Shown one piece after another: positions 1 to 7,625 of a stretch of 18,779 bases of DNA. The DNA lies in assembly GCA_040392005.1 (NCBI GenBank), contig JBEBWT010000038.1, forward strand, positions 1 through 18,779, read 5' to 3'. Below the pieces are notes generated by a model, which saw nothing but the letters and a program-made list of their open reading frames with translations, ran no database searches and was not told the DNA's origin. The translations under genes were made by a program, and so were the position numbers. Origin of the DNA: DASRQK01 sp040392005. Its GTDB lineage: Bacteria > Bacteroidota > Bacteroidia > Sphingobacteriales > Sphingobacteriaceae. Each line of letters opens with the position of its first letter. The stretch's first letter is position 1.

Positions 1-77
1 ACCATGAGTGGTGCCTGACTTATCAGGCCAATAATCAAAAAAGTAATAAAACGGGATGTTTTCACTAATTGCGCCAT
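1..77 (-). CDS. N-terminus of an exported or membrane protein (partial, runs off the left edge)
   Basis: An ATG on the minus strand at 77-75 opens a frame that stays open to the window edge (25 codons plus two bases). The visible peptide starts MAQLVKTSRF and continues into a hydrophobic stretch (ITFLIIGLIS) followed by QAPLM. That is the shape of a signal peptide or first membrane segment, with a basic start and then a hydrophobic core. It begins 21 bases after the apaG stop on the same strand, so it is probably co-transcribed with apaG. Too little is visible to name a family. Confidence 0.5.
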   Translation of the reverse strand, partial: MAQLVKTSRFITFLIIGLISQAPLM

Positions 78-98
78 CGAAAAAAATGCGTTCTGGTA

Positions 99-485
99 TC
101 AGTTCAGCCGGTAAGGGGCGATCAATGTGAATCTGGGGATACCGACTTCCAATACTTCCCGGTCAATTTCCCGGACCATTTCATATCGTCCCCACATGCT
201 GCCCATATCGGATCGGAGATGGCACCCGGACACATATTCATGTGCTTCCCCCGGACCGATCACTGGCTGGATACCGACCACGCCTTCCCCTTCGACTTCA
301 CGGATAGTCCCGATCGAGTCGAATATATACCAATACCTCCGCAATAATTTGACACTGTATTCGGTCAGATTTTCGATCCGGATCTTATAGGCAAACATAA
401 AATGCTCCTTTTCCGGATTGGAATATTCGGATTGAAATATTGTTTCGACAGAAACCCTGACACCATCAGTAATCAGTGTAGTCAT
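99..485 (-). CDS. apaG: ApaG-domain protein
   Basis: This 128-residue protein has the length and signature of the ApaG family, a small fibronectin-III-like beta-sandwich. The hallmark region reads GEGVVGIQPVIGPGEAHEY followed by VSGC, matching the glycine-rich family motif, and the N-terminal part (VRVSVETIF, FAYKIRIENL) supplies the usual beta strands. The family was named from an E. coli locus linked to cobalt and magnesium resistance; its biochemical role is not settled, and the same fold occurs in eukaryotic F-box and polymerase-associated proteins. It lies downstream of mrp on the same strand but has its own good promoter candidate, so it may be transcribed separately. Family assignment is secure; function is not. 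Confidence 0.93.
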   Translation of the reverse strand: MTTLITDGVRVSVETIFQSEYSNPEKEHFMFAYKIRIENLTEYSVKLLRRYWYIFDSIGTIREVEGEGVVGIQPVIGPGEAHEYVSGCHLRSDMGSMWGRYEMVREIDREVLEVGIPRFTLIAPYRLN

Positions 486-503
486 TTTATCTTGTTTATG
501 CTA

Positions 504-535
504 CAAACCTAAGGATAAATTATTCCCGTTCCAAA
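504..535 (-). promoter_or_regulatory. Bacteroidota-type promoter candidate for apaG
   Basis: Read on the minus strand, TTTG (535-532) is followed after exactly 20 bases by TAGGTTTG (511-504). This is a full match to the Bacteroidota -33/-7 consensus (TTTG, about 19-21 bases, TAnnTTTG). The -7 box ends 18 bases before the apaG ATG, implying a leader of only about 10-12 bases. This is the best promoter match seen in the window. Confidence 0.6.
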
Positions 536-572
536 ACCATTTTCTGAGGGTTATTCACTCAGTCGCCGCACA

Positions 573-610
573 GTCTGATTCCTCATGCGGGTAGCTGACC
601 AGAATCAGGC
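573..610 (-). other. Stem-loop overlapping the mrp stop codon
   Basis: CTGATTC at 575-581 and GAATCAG at 602-608 are perfect 7-bp inverted repeats, extendable by a wobble pair and a G-C pair to 573/610, with a 20-base loop. The right arm contains the mrp stop codon. No T-run follows on the minus strand, so it is not a typical intrinsic terminator. It could be a 3'-end stability structure or chance. Confidence 0.25.
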
Positions 611-1672
611 CTCGACCCCTGCCTGTACAATGGACAACTGTTGTGCCACTTTTCCACCGATCTCCCGGAACACGCTTACGGTGGGATTGGCATCATCCAG
701 CAGGGCCGGAAACCCATTGTCTCCTGCATCACTGATCGACTTCACCAGTGGAATTTCGCCCAGGAAGGGAATGTTGTATTTTTCCGCAAGGGCACGGCCG
801 CCGCCTTTTCCAAAAATGTAGTATTTGTTGTCCGGCAATTCGGCCGGTGTGAAGTAAGCCATGTTTTCGACCACGCCCAATAGGGGAATATTGATGGAAT
901 CCATCAGAAACATACCCATTCCCTTTATGGTATCGGCCAATGCTACCTGTTGGGGAGTAGTGACGATCACTGCGCCGGCGATGGGGAAAGTCTGCGCAAT
1001 GGTAATATGCACATCTCCCGTCCCCGGCGGCAGATCCACGACCAGATAATCCAGTTCACCCCAGTCCGCATCGTTGAACAATTGCTTGACCGCTGTGCTG
1101 ACCATCGGCCCCCTCCACGGCACCGGCTGGTTCGGATCCGTAAAAAACCCGATGGACAACAGTTTGAGCCCGTATTTTTCAAGGGGCTGGATCAGTGCCT
1201 TACCATCCGGTGTACGCACAGAACCGGGTTTGGCTCCCTCCAACCCAAACATCATGGGCAGAGAAGGGCCATAGATATCTGCATCCAGCAGACCGACTTT
1301 CGCTCCGCTATCTGACAGCACAAGGGCCAGATTGGCGGCCACCGTGGATTTGCCGACCCCGCCCTTTCCCGAAGCCACCAGAACGATGTTTTTGATCTTG
1401 TTGAGCTGCTCCGAGGGAATGCCCCGCACTTTGGCGGTCATATGGATCGCCACCTCGATGTTTTTGTCCACAAACAAGCTGATGGCATTCCGGCAGGCAC
1501 GCTCTATATGATCTTTCAACGGGCAGGCCGGTGTAGTCAGGATAACATCAAAACTTAGTTTATCCGCAGTAATTTCTATATTCTGGATCATATTGAGGGT
1601 TACCAGATCCTTTTTGAGATCCGGCTCTTCCACATGGCCCAGCGCTTCCAATACCTGTTCTTTCGTAATCAT
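605..1672 (-). CDS. mrp: Mrp/NBP35-family Fe-S cluster carrier ATPase
   Basis: A 355-residue P-loop ATPase of the Mrp/ApbC/NBP35 family, which holds and transfers Fe-S clusters to apo-proteins in the cytosol. The N-terminal ~90 residues are a MIP18/DUF59 domain (EALGHVEEPDLKKDLVTL, then TTPACPLKDHIERAC). The deviant Walker A GKGGVGKST lies at about 102-110 and the Walker B region VVDLPPGTGD at about 211-220; DADIYGPSLP and PWRGPM are also typical. The C-terminal CxxC that ligates the bridging cluster in characterised Mrp/ApbC proteins is absent: the region reads ENMAYFTPAELPDNKYYIFG. I chose the ATG at 1672 rather than the in-frame one at 1699, because MITKEQVLEAL is the usual family start and a perfect -7 box lies between the two. 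Family assignment is very secure; the symbol follows common Bacteroidota usage. Confidence 0.95.
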   Translation of the reverse strand: MITKEQVLEALGHVEEPDLKKDLVTLNMIQNIEITADKLSFDVILTTPACPLKDHIERACRNAISLFVDKNIEVAIHMTAKVRGIPSEQLNKIKNIVLVASGKGGVGKSTVAANLALVLSDSGAKVGLLDADIYGPSLPMMFGLEGAKPGSVRTPDGKALIQPLEKYGLKLLSIGFFTDPNQPVPWRGPMVSTAVKQLFNDADWGELDYLVVDLPPGTGDVHITIAQTFPIAGAVIVTTPQQVALADTIKGMGMFLMDSINIPLLGVVENMAYFTPAELPDNKYYIFGKGGGRALAEKYNIPFLGEIPLVKSISDAGDNGFPALLDDANPTVSVFREIGGKVAQQLSIVQAGVEA

Positions 1673-1676
1673 ACTA

Positions 1677-1684
1677 CAAAAATA
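1677..1684 (-). promoter_or_regulatory. Possible -7 element for mrp (leaderless transcript)
   Basis: TATTTTTG on the minus strand (1684-1677) fully matches TAnnTTTG and ends only four bases before the ATG at 1672, so transcription would begin at or near the start codon. No convincing TTG lies at -33; a GTG occurs at roughly the right distance. The region is A/T-rich, so chance matches are easy. Confidence 0.35.
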
Positions 1685-1702
1685 CACATTCAAAAGCATT
1701 TA

Positions 1703-1736
1703 TTGTCACACTACTGTTGATAAAGCCTTATCTTTG
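1703..1736 (+). promoter_or_regulatory. Promoter candidate for the hpt operon
   Basis: TTG at 1703-1705 is followed after 23 bases by TATCTTTG (1729-1736), a full match to TAnnTTTG at the upper limit of accepted spacing. The predicted transcript starts near 1743, about 35 bases before the hpt ATG. A near-palindrome, GATAAAGCCTTATC (1719-1732), overlaps the -7 box and could be an operator, but its arms are only 5 bp. Confidence 0.45.
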
Positions 1737-1776
1737 TCCACGCAGGCCAATTTTCGACTTTAGATAAACAAGAAAA

Positions 1777-2319
1777 ATGAACATCCATATCGACCAGAAA
1801 GAGTTTGAACCCATGATCAGCTATGAGCAGATCAAGAAGCGGGCAAGGCTGATCGGCATCCAGCTCAATGTGGCCTATGAACACCAACACCCTGTTTTTA
1901 TTGGTGTGCTGAATGGTTGCTTTATGTTTATGGCCGATCTGATGAAGCAGGTCAATATTGCCTGTGACATTTCTTTTGTCAAACTGTCTTCCTACCCGGA
2001 CGGGACACAGCGGGGGGAAATAAAAGAATTGATGGGCCTGGAACATGACCTCGGAGGACGTGATGTAGTAGTGATAGAGGACATTGTGGATTCGGGCAAT
2101 TCCCTGCGCCATACCCTGGATGCCATCCGTGCGCACCAGCCGGCCTCGGTAGCGGTCTGTACCCTTTTGTATAAACCAGCTTCCGTGCTGTACCGCTTTG
2201 ATAATATTGCCTATATAGGATTTGAGATCGGAAATGAGTTTGTGGTGGGGTATGGATTGGATTATAAGGGGATGGGACGCACGCTGAAGGATATTTACCG
2301 GGAAATCCCTGTCCAATAG
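1777..2319 (+). CDS. hpt: Hypoxanthine phosphoribosyltransferase
   Basis: A 180-residue type I phosphoribosyltransferase that salvages hypoxanthine (and usually guanine) to the nucleotide using PRPP. The PRPP-binding signature VVVIEDIVDSGNS lies at about 97-109, with the two acidic residues (ED) at 101-102. FIGVLNGCFMFMADL (about 41-55) carries the conserved glycine loop. LLYKPAS near 130-136 provides the purine-contacting lysine, and EFVVGYGLDY (about 154-163) is the base-recognition segment typical of HPRT rather than adenine, xanthine or orotate PRTs. Length is normal. It heads an operon with the DUF4271 gene 12 bases downstream. Confidence 0.95.
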   Translation: MNIHIDQKEFEPMISYEQIKKRARLIGIQLNVAYEHQHPVFIGVLNGCFMFMADLMKQVNIACDISFVKLSSYPDGTQRGEIKELMGLEHDLGGRDVVVIEDIVDSGNSLRHTLDAIRAHQPASVAVCTLLYKPASVLYRFDNIAYIGFEIGNEFVVGYGLDYKGMGRTLKDIYREIPVQ

Positions 2320-2331
2320 CCAATCCGGATC

Positions 2332-3084
2332 ATGATGAAGCACTTATTCTCTCTGATTTTTCTGTTTTTTGGGTCCGGGTTGATGACAGGTGGCATGGCC
2401 CCGGCTTTTGCTGCACAGGGAGTATTGGGAGAGGAAAGGCCCACCCGTGAGCTGTGGATTTTTCTGACCATTGCCTTATTGATCTCACTGGTAGGTCTGG
2501 TCAGGGCACTCTTTCCTGTCTATTTTGCCAGGATCATCGGGGCCTATTATGACAATACGCTGCTCCATCAGTTGAGTAAGGAAGACAGTCCGTTTGCTTC
2601 CTGGCCTTATCTCCTTCTTTATACGGTGCTGGGTTTTTCCGTGGGAATGTTTGTATTTCTCGCTCAGTTATCAGGTGTTTTTGCAACAGCGATCGAAACA
2701 GATGTGCGGTTTTTCCTGCTGATTTCTCTTTCCGTCATTCTGCTTTTTGCATTGAAAATACTGATCATCCGCATCATTGCCTATGTCTTTGATGTCCGGC
2801 GATTATTCCGCAATTACGTGATTGTACTGTTTTTGTGTTATTTTAATGTGGCCTTTGTGTTGCTTGCATTTGCCCTGATCATGAGTTTACTGCCTTATGA
2901 AGAGGGTAAATGGCTTGTTCCTCTGGCACTTTCATTGTCCGGATTGATCCTGCTATTCAGATTGGGCAAAACTGCGGTCGATTTAATGAGAAATTATCGG
3001 TTTCCTATTTTTTATTTTATTGTGTACCTTTGTACCCTTGAAATAGCACCCATACTTATTTTGATAAAAATAGTAAGTAGATAA
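2332..3084 (+). CDS. DUF4271 multi-pass membrane protein
   Basis: A 250-residue, very hydrophobic protein. An N-terminal hydrophobic stretch ends near FAAQG (about residues 25-30) and looks like a signal peptide. About six further membrane segments follow, roughly at 44-64, 91-112, 125-155, 163-185, 194-210 and 225-247. Length, topology and position directly before a HemD-like gene match the Bacteroidota DUF4271 family. Its function is unknown; the recurring neighbour hints at a link to haem synthesis or to the cell envelope, but that is inference. Ten bases separate it from the next gene, so the two are almost certainly co-transcribed. Two adjacent ATGs at 2332 and 2335 are equivalent start choices. 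Confidence 0.82.
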   Translation: MMKHLFSLIFLFFGSGLMTGGMAPAFAAQGVLGEERPTRELWIFLTIALLISLVGLVRALFPVYFARIIGAYYDNTLLHQLSKEDSPFASWPYLLLYTVLGFSVGMFVFLAQLSGVFATAIETDVRFFLLISLSVILLFALKILIIRIIAYVFDVRRLFRNYVIVLFLCYFNVAFVLLAFALIMSLLPYEEGKWLVPLALSLSGLILLFRLGKTAVDLMRNYRFPIFYFIVYLCTLEIAPILILIKIVSR

Positions 3085-3094
3085 TCATAATAGC

Positions 3095-3865
3095 ATGCAA
3101 GTGTCTGAAACTGATAGAGAAAAGAAAGTAAAGAGTATATTGGTCACCTTGCCCAAGCCGGAGAACGACAAATCTCCTTATTTCGCTTTGGCGCAGAAAT
3201 ATAATCTGAAACTGGATTTTCGGGGCTTTATTCATGTGGAAGGGGTGCCTGCCCGTGAATTCCGAAAGGAAAAAATCAACCTTGCCGATTTCACTGCCAT
3301 CATCTTTGTCAGCCGCAATGCGGTAGATCATTTCTTCCGGATCTGCGAGGAGATGCGTTATGAGGTGCCGGTCGATCTCAAATATTTTTGTATCACTGAA
3401 ACGATCGCACTGTATCTTCAGAAATATATTCAGTACCGCAAACGTAAGATCTTTTTTGGTAAGCAGACCGCTAAAGATATGGAAGACGTATTGAAAAAAC
3501 ATGCTAAAGAGAAGTTTTTGTACCCTTGTGCGGATGTGTCAAGTGAGGAAGGACTTAGTTGGATGCAGGAAAACGGATATGATTATACTCCTGCTGTGCT
3601 GTTCCGCACAGTAGTCAGTGATCTGTCTGACCTGAAAGATGTTTTTTATGATATCATCGTGTTTTTCAGCCCATCCAGCGTGCAGTCCCTGTATGAAAAC
3701 TTTCCTGATTTCAAGCAAAACAATACCCGTCTGGCGGCATTCGGCCCCAGTACGCATCAGGCGATTCTGGACCGCGGTCTGATCCTGGATATTGCCGCTC
3801 CTACGCCGGAGGCCCCCAGTATGACAATGGCTGTGGAGCAATACATCAAACGGGTAAATAAATAA
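3095..3865 (+). CDS. hemD: Uroporphyrinogen-III synthase (HemD-like)
   Basis: A 256-residue protein of the uroporphyrinogen-III synthase fold, which closes hydroxymethylbilane into the asymmetric tetrapyrrole precursor of haem and sirohaem. The visible marks are an N-terminal SILVTLPKPE strand, the segment AIIFVSRNAVDHFF (about 69-82) that fits the 'F.S.nav..f' pattern, and the second-half pattern DIIVFFSPSSVQSLYENF (about 186-203), followed by AAFGPSTHQAILDRGL and the closing APTPEAPSMTMAVEQYI. HemD sequences are poorly conserved and the active site has few fixed residues, so activity is inferred from family membership. It is third in the hpt / DUF4271 / hemD operon. No other haem genes are in the window. 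Confidence 0.85.
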   Translation: MQVSETDREKKVKSILVTLPKPENDKSPYFALAQKYNLKLDFRGFIHVEGVPAREFRKEKINLADFTAIIFVSRNAVDHFFRICEEMRYEVPVDLKYFCITETIALYLQKYIQYRKRKIFFGKQTAKDMEDVLKKHAKEKFLYPCADVSSEEGLSWMQENGYDYTPAVLFRTVVSDLSDLKDVFYDIIVFFSPSSVQSLYENFPDFKQNNTRLAAFGPSTHQAILDRGLILDIAAPTPEAPSMTMAVEQYIKRVNK

Positions 3866-3931
3866 AAATCAGGTGTTATGGGGGGATTTGGTCTGGATTT
3901 TGCGGTGCAGGAACATTCAGACAGGAACAAA

Positions 3932-3959
3932 TTGTGGACTGACAAATTATATATATTAG
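3932..3959 (+). promoter_or_regulatory. Promoter candidate for the gldKLMN operon
   Basis: TTG at 3932-3934 is followed after 17 bases by TATATTAG (3952-3959), which matches TAnnTTTG at all but one fixed position. It would start transcripts around 3965, about 30 bases before the gldK ATG. The 130-base gap between hemD and gldK holds no other convincing element and no clear terminator, so read-through from the upstream operon is possible. Confidence 0.35.
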
Positions 3960-3995
3960 GACTAAATTATAAATTCTACGATATACCAAAGATCA

Positions 3996-5279
3996 ATGAA
4001 TAGAAAATATACATGGATACTGTTGCTATCAACTGCCCTGATTCTGGTGGTCAGCACAGCACAGAAGGATCCGAAACCGGGAGAACTGATGACCAAGGAA
4101 CCCTATAAGAACATGGTTTATATTCCGGGAGGCACCTTTGTTTATGGTCATTCGGGACCGGGTCTTTCCGCTGCCGGCATTTCCCAGCCCAGACAGACCA
4201 CCATCACTCCTTTTTATATGGATCAAACCGAGGTGACGAACCAGAAGTACCGGGAGTTTGTGCACTGGGTTAGAGATTCGATTCTTGTGAAAAACATTGG
4301 CTTGACCCAGTTTCTGATGGAACCCAATGCTGACGGAGATCAATTTATCGACAGGAAAGCATTGAAACGGAATTCTCCATGGAAATCCAAGGATCAGGTC
4401 GTCCGTTCCCAGGTTGCTGGTATGTTTTATCAGGGCCAGGAACAGATTTATGGCAGGAATGAGTACAATGTACGTTTGTTCAGATATGACTATGACTGGT
4501 ATGACCTGCCTGCGGCCATTGCCAACAGAAACAATCCCGCATTCAGCAGGGCAGATTATATCCGGAAAGAATCGACTCTGATTTACCCGGATACTACGGT
4601 CTGGATTGCCGATTTCAGCTATTCGCAGAATGAACCCATGGTACAGGGTTATTTCTCCCATAAATCCTACGATGAATATCCGGTGGTAGGTGTCAGTTGG
4701 AAACAGGCAGAAGCTTTCAACCACTGGAGGACTAAGAAATTTGAGGATGAGGAAGCGATACGCAAACCGAATGAACCGGATGAAAGAAGGAAGATCCAAC
4801 CCTTTTCGCTGCCTTCTGAAGCAGACTGGCAATTTGCCGCCAATGGGGGCAGGGGCGCGGTTTCTTACCCCTGGGGGGATCACACCACCCGTGATGGGGG
4901 CGGATTTCTGAGGGCCAACTTCAAACCGGGCCGGGGCGATTATATAGATGATGGGTATGCTTATACTGCTCCTGTCGCTTTCAATTATGCAGCAAATGAT
5001 TTTGGTTTATACGATATGGCCGGAAATGTGGCGGAGTGGACCAGTGATGCCTACGATGAATCTGCTTCTATATTTGTACATGACCTCAATCCTTACTACA
5101 AATACAATGCAAATGACAATGATCCCAAGGCATTGAAAAGGAAAGTGGTGAAGGGGGGCTCCTGGAAGGATACGCAGGATTATATTTCCACAGATTCCCG
5201 GACGTATGAATACCAGGATTCGTCCCGCTCCTATATTGGGTTCAGGAGTATCAACCGAACCGTCCCTGACCGGCGGTGA
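3996..5279 (+). CDS. gldK: GldK, type IX secretion ring component (no lipobox cysteine)
   Basis: A 427-residue protein of the FGE-sulfatase (SUMF1-like) superfamily, identified as GldK/PorK by its place directly before gldL. GldK and GldN form the large periplasmic ring under the outer membrane in the type IX secretion system. Visible motifs are MVYIPGGTFVYGHS (40-53), TPFYMDQTEVTNQKYREF (71-88), YPVVGVSWKQAEAFNHW (about 227-243), FSLPSEADWQFAANGG (about 270-285), GLYDMAGNVAEW (about 337-348), KGGSWKD (about 385-391) and a terminal IGFRSI. The protein contains no cysteine at all, so it lacks both the FGE catalytic cysteines (expected for this structural paralogue) and the lipobox cysteine by which GldK is normally anchored. 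The N-terminus (ILLLSTALILVVSTAQKD) instead resembles a signal peptidase I substrate cleaved after STA. A TAA about 30 bases upstream in frame excludes a longer form. Assignment is secure; the anchoring is unusual. Confidence 0.93.
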   Translation: MNRKYTWILLLSTALILVVSTAQKDPKPGELMTKEPYKNMVYIPGGTFVYGHSGPGLSAAGISQPRQTTITPFYMDQTEVTNQKYREFVHWVRDSILVKNIGLTQFLMEPNADGDQFIDRKALKRNSPWKSKDQVVRSQVAGMFYQGQEQIYGRNEYNVRLFRYDYDWYDLPAAIANRNNPAFSRADYIRKESTLIYPDTTVWIADFSYSQNEPMVQGYFSHKSYDEYPVVGVSWKQAEAFNHWRTKKFEDEEAIRKPNEPDERRKIQPFSLPSEADWQFAANGGRGAVSYPWGDHTTRDGGGFLRANFKPGRGDYIDDGYAYTAPVAFNYAANDFGLYDMAGNVAEWTSDAYDESASIFVHDLNPYYKYNANDNDPKALKRKVVKGGSWKDTQDYISTDSRTYEYQDSSRSYIGFRSINRTVPDRR

Positions 5280-5317
5280 CAAAGAAATAAACGATAGCAA
5301 TAATTATAGCTGATATT

Positions 5318-6067
5318 ATGGCACAAAAAGAAAAATTCAAAGTAGGTATAAACAATATCATATCATGGGGAGCAACAGTGGTGATCATCGGATTGATGGC
5401 CAAACTGATGCACTGGCCCTGGGGTGACTGGATGATTATCGTGGGTCTGGGTACCGAAGCCTTCCTGTTCCTTTTACTGGGTTTCCAGAAGGAAGCACCG
5501 GAGGCCGAAACGGTGGCAGCAGACGCGGGCAATGCCAATGCCGGAGCGTCGAATGCACTGGATAAACTGTTGCAGCAGGGAGACGTCAATCCTGAACTGA
5601 TCGGAAGGCTGGGGGATGGTTTGCGCCAATTCGGTGACAAAGTAAAGGCGATTTCGGACGTATCGGATGTATCGCTGGCAACCAATCAGTTTGCGACCTC
5701 CCTGAAAAATACTTCTGAAGGATTCAATCGCCTGAATGAGTCTTTTGAAAGAGTGTCCAGGGATCTGGCCGGGATTGGCCATACCAATGTGGATACCAGC
5801 AGCTATCAGGAGCAGATCAGCCGCCTGGCCAGCAATCTGCAGCAACTCAACGGCATGTATGAGCTGGAGATGCAGCAATCCGACCATAAGATGAAAGCGA
5901 TCACCCAACATTATGAAAATATTTCCCGGAGCCTCCAGGGTTTCACGGACTCGACTGCGGACACGCAGCAGCTTAGGGAGCAGATCCAGACGCTCAACAA
6001 GAATCTGGCATCCCTCAATGTTGTGTATGCAAATATGCTGGCTGCTATGAACCAATCCCGTGTCTGA
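5318..6067 (+). CDS. gldL: GldL, inner-membrane motor subunit of type IX secretion/gliding
   Basis: A 249-residue protein with two N-terminal transmembrane helices (about 14-31 and 38-56) and a long cytoplasmic, coiled-coil-rich C-terminal part. In the GldLM motor, a pentamer of GldL surrounds a GldM dimer and uses the proton motive force. Polar residues inside the helices, Lys29 and His32 (GLMAKLMHWP) and Glu47 (VGLGTEAFLF), fit the charged membrane residues known to matter for the family's proton coupling; the match is by pattern, not alignment. The C-terminus keeps the family ending LNVVYANMLAAM. An Ala/Asn-rich linker (about 63-80) follows the second helix. It lies 38 bases after gldK and 36 before gldM, in one transcription unit. 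Confidence 0.94.
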   Translation: MAQKEKFKVGINNIISWGATVVIIGLMAKLMHWPWGDWMIIVGLGTEAFLFLLLGFQKEAPEAETVAADAGNANAGASNALDKLLQQGDVNPELIGRLGDGLRQFGDKVKAISDVSDVSLATNQFATSLKNTSEGFNRLNESFERVSRDLAGIGHTNVDTSSYQEQISRLASNLQQLNGMYELEMQQSDHKMKAITQHYENISRSLQGFTDSTADTQQLREQIQTLNKNLASLNVVYANMLAAMNQSRV

Positions 6068-6103
6068 ACCGATTCTTGACTAATTTTTAAACCCGATTTT
6101 AGA

Positions 6104-7624
6104 ATGGCAGGAAAAAGAGAGACACCCAGGCAGAAAATGATCGGCATCCTTTATCTGGTGCTGTTGGGGCTGGTCGCATTGAATGTGCCGGACTCCATTC
6201 TGGACGCCTTCCGGAATCTGACGGTGAGCCTGGGGACTTCCACACAAAATACCCAGGCCGGTATCGATAATATGTACGATGCTTTCCGTGCTACCAAGCT
6301 CAAAGATGAGCCGGAGCGGGCCAGACCGGTTTTGCAAAAAGCCGAACAAGCCAGTCAATATGTGCTGAACCTGACCGGGTTTATAGATTCGGTCAAGCAG
6401 ATAATGACTGAAGAGGGGGGAGGAATTCTCGAATCGACCGGAGACCTGCGCAAAAGAGACAACCTGAGTATCAGTACCCGGCAGATGATCCATACCGGCC
6501 ATGCAAGTCGTCTGAAAGCATTGGTACTGGATACCAAAAACGGATTGAATGAGCTGACCCGGAATGAAGTGCCCTTTTCGCTGGAGGCGGTGGATCCTCC
6601 TGCCCGCGGAGGGATCAAGAAAAGCTGGGAACAGGCCAATTTTGGGGATGGCGTGCCATTAACGGCGGCCATTACCATGCTGGAAAAAATAAAAGCGGAT
6701 GCAAAAAATGCGGAGTCCGCTGTGGTAAAGTATATTTTCGGAGAGATGGACATGGCAGTGGTCAATCTGGACCGTTTCGCTGCGGTGGCAGTGGCGCCTT
6801 CATCCTACATTATTCAGGGTCAGCCTTACACCGCCAAAGTATTTCTGACGGCTTATGATTCGCAGTCCAACCCGGATATTTCCGTAGGTGGCGCGCCGCT
6901 GCGGGTGCAGGACGGGCAGGCGACTTACACCGTGAATACTTCGAGTGAGGGGATATTCAACTGGGTCGGTACGGTGCGGGTCATGCAGACGGATGGTACG
7001 GTCAAAGAGTACCGGACAGAGCCCCAGACCTATCAGGTGGCCAGGCCTTCTGCGGTGGTGTCCGCCGAAGCAACCAAAGTATTGTATATCGGGGTGGATA
7101 ATCCCATTTCGGTTTCAGCGGCCGGGATTCCCAAAGAAGCAATCTCGGTCAGTGGCCAGGGGGTGACCATTTCCGGCAGTGCCGGAAATTATGTCGCCAG
7201 AGTCACCGAACCAGGAACAGCAAAGATCAGTGTGTCGGCCCGTATCGGTGATCAGGTGCAGGCGCTGGGCAGCACCGATTTCAGGGTAAAGCGGATCCCG
7301 AAACCCTCTGCAAAAGTGGCCGGGAAATCTTCGGGTACCCTTTCCGTGGCCCAGATCCGTGGGCAGGAGCGCATTTTTGCGGGATTGGACGATTTTGAAT
7401 TTGATGCCCGGTTTACGGTTGCCAGATTCTCAATGATTGTACAGAAGCCCAGGGTGGATCCCCTCGGCCCTTATCAGGCCACAAACGGCACGTTTTCTGC
7501 TCCGATGAAAAATGCGCTGCAGACGATCACGCCAAATTCATTTGTGTATTTTTATGACATCATCGTCGTCGGGCCGGACGGGCTGCAAAGAGAGGTCGAT
7601 GCCTTGTCATTCAGAATAAATTAA
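6104..7624 (+). CDS. gldM: GldM, periplasm-spanning motor subunit of type IX secretion/gliding
   Basis: A 506-residue protein opening with the GldM signature (AGKRETPRQKMIGILYLVL, then GLVALNVPDSILDAF): a short cytoplasmic N-terminus, one transmembrane helix (about 12-29) and a large periplasmic region. Known GldM/PorM dimers have a helical D1 domain and beta domains D2-D4 crossing the periplasm to the GldK/GldN ring. Here residues ~40-220 are helical in character and the rest is beta-rich with repeated Ig-like strands (YTAKVFLTAYDSQSN, PISVSAAGIPKEAISVSGQG). The usual end is present (FVYFYDIIVVGPDG, then LSFRIN). Length is normal for the family. Only one base separates its stop from the gldN start. 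Confidence 0.95.
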   Translation: MAGKRETPRQKMIGILYLVLLGLVALNVPDSILDAFRNLTVSLGTSTQNTQAGIDNMYDAFRATKLKDEPERARPVLQKAEQASQYVLNLTGFIDSVKQIMTEEGGGILESTGDLRKRDNLSISTRQMIHTGHASRLKALVLDTKNGLNELTRNEVPFSLEAVDPPARGGIKKSWEQANFGDGVPLTAAITMLEKIKADAKNAESAVVKYIFGEMDMAVVNLDRFAAVAVAPSSYIIQGQPYTAKVFLTAYDSQSNPDISVGGAPLRVQDGQATYTVNTSSEGIFNWVGTVRVMQTDGTVKEYRTEPQTYQVARPSAVVSAEATKVLYIGVDNPISVSAAGIPKEAISVSGQGVTISGSAGNYVARVTEPGTAKISVSARIGDQVQALGSTDFRVKRIPKPSAKVAGKSSGTLSVAQIRGQERIFAGLDDFEFDARFTVARFSMIVQKPRVDPLGPYQATNGTFSAPMKNALQTITPNSFVYFYDIIVVGPDGLQREVDALSFRIN

Positions 7625-7625
7625 A

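Noticed and set aside
544..562. CTGAG...CTCAG inverted repeat between mrp and apaG as a terminator
   Set aside because: The stem is only 5 bp with a nine-base loop and no T-run; such repeats are frequent by chance.
1673..1699. Longer mrp start adding nine residues (MLLNVYFCS)
   Set aside because: The extension is not typical of the family and a perfect -7 element lies inside it.
1711..2343. A 210-codon open frame on the minus strand opposite hpt
   Set aside because: The plus-strand protein has all HPRT motifs; the minus frame gives a histidine- and isoleucine-rich sequence with no family features.
3996..5279. Reading this gene as a formylglycine-generating (sulfatase-modifying) enzyme
   Set aside because: The fold matches, but all cysteines are missing, including the two catalytic ones, and gldL, gldM and gldN follow directly. 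GldK is the better call.
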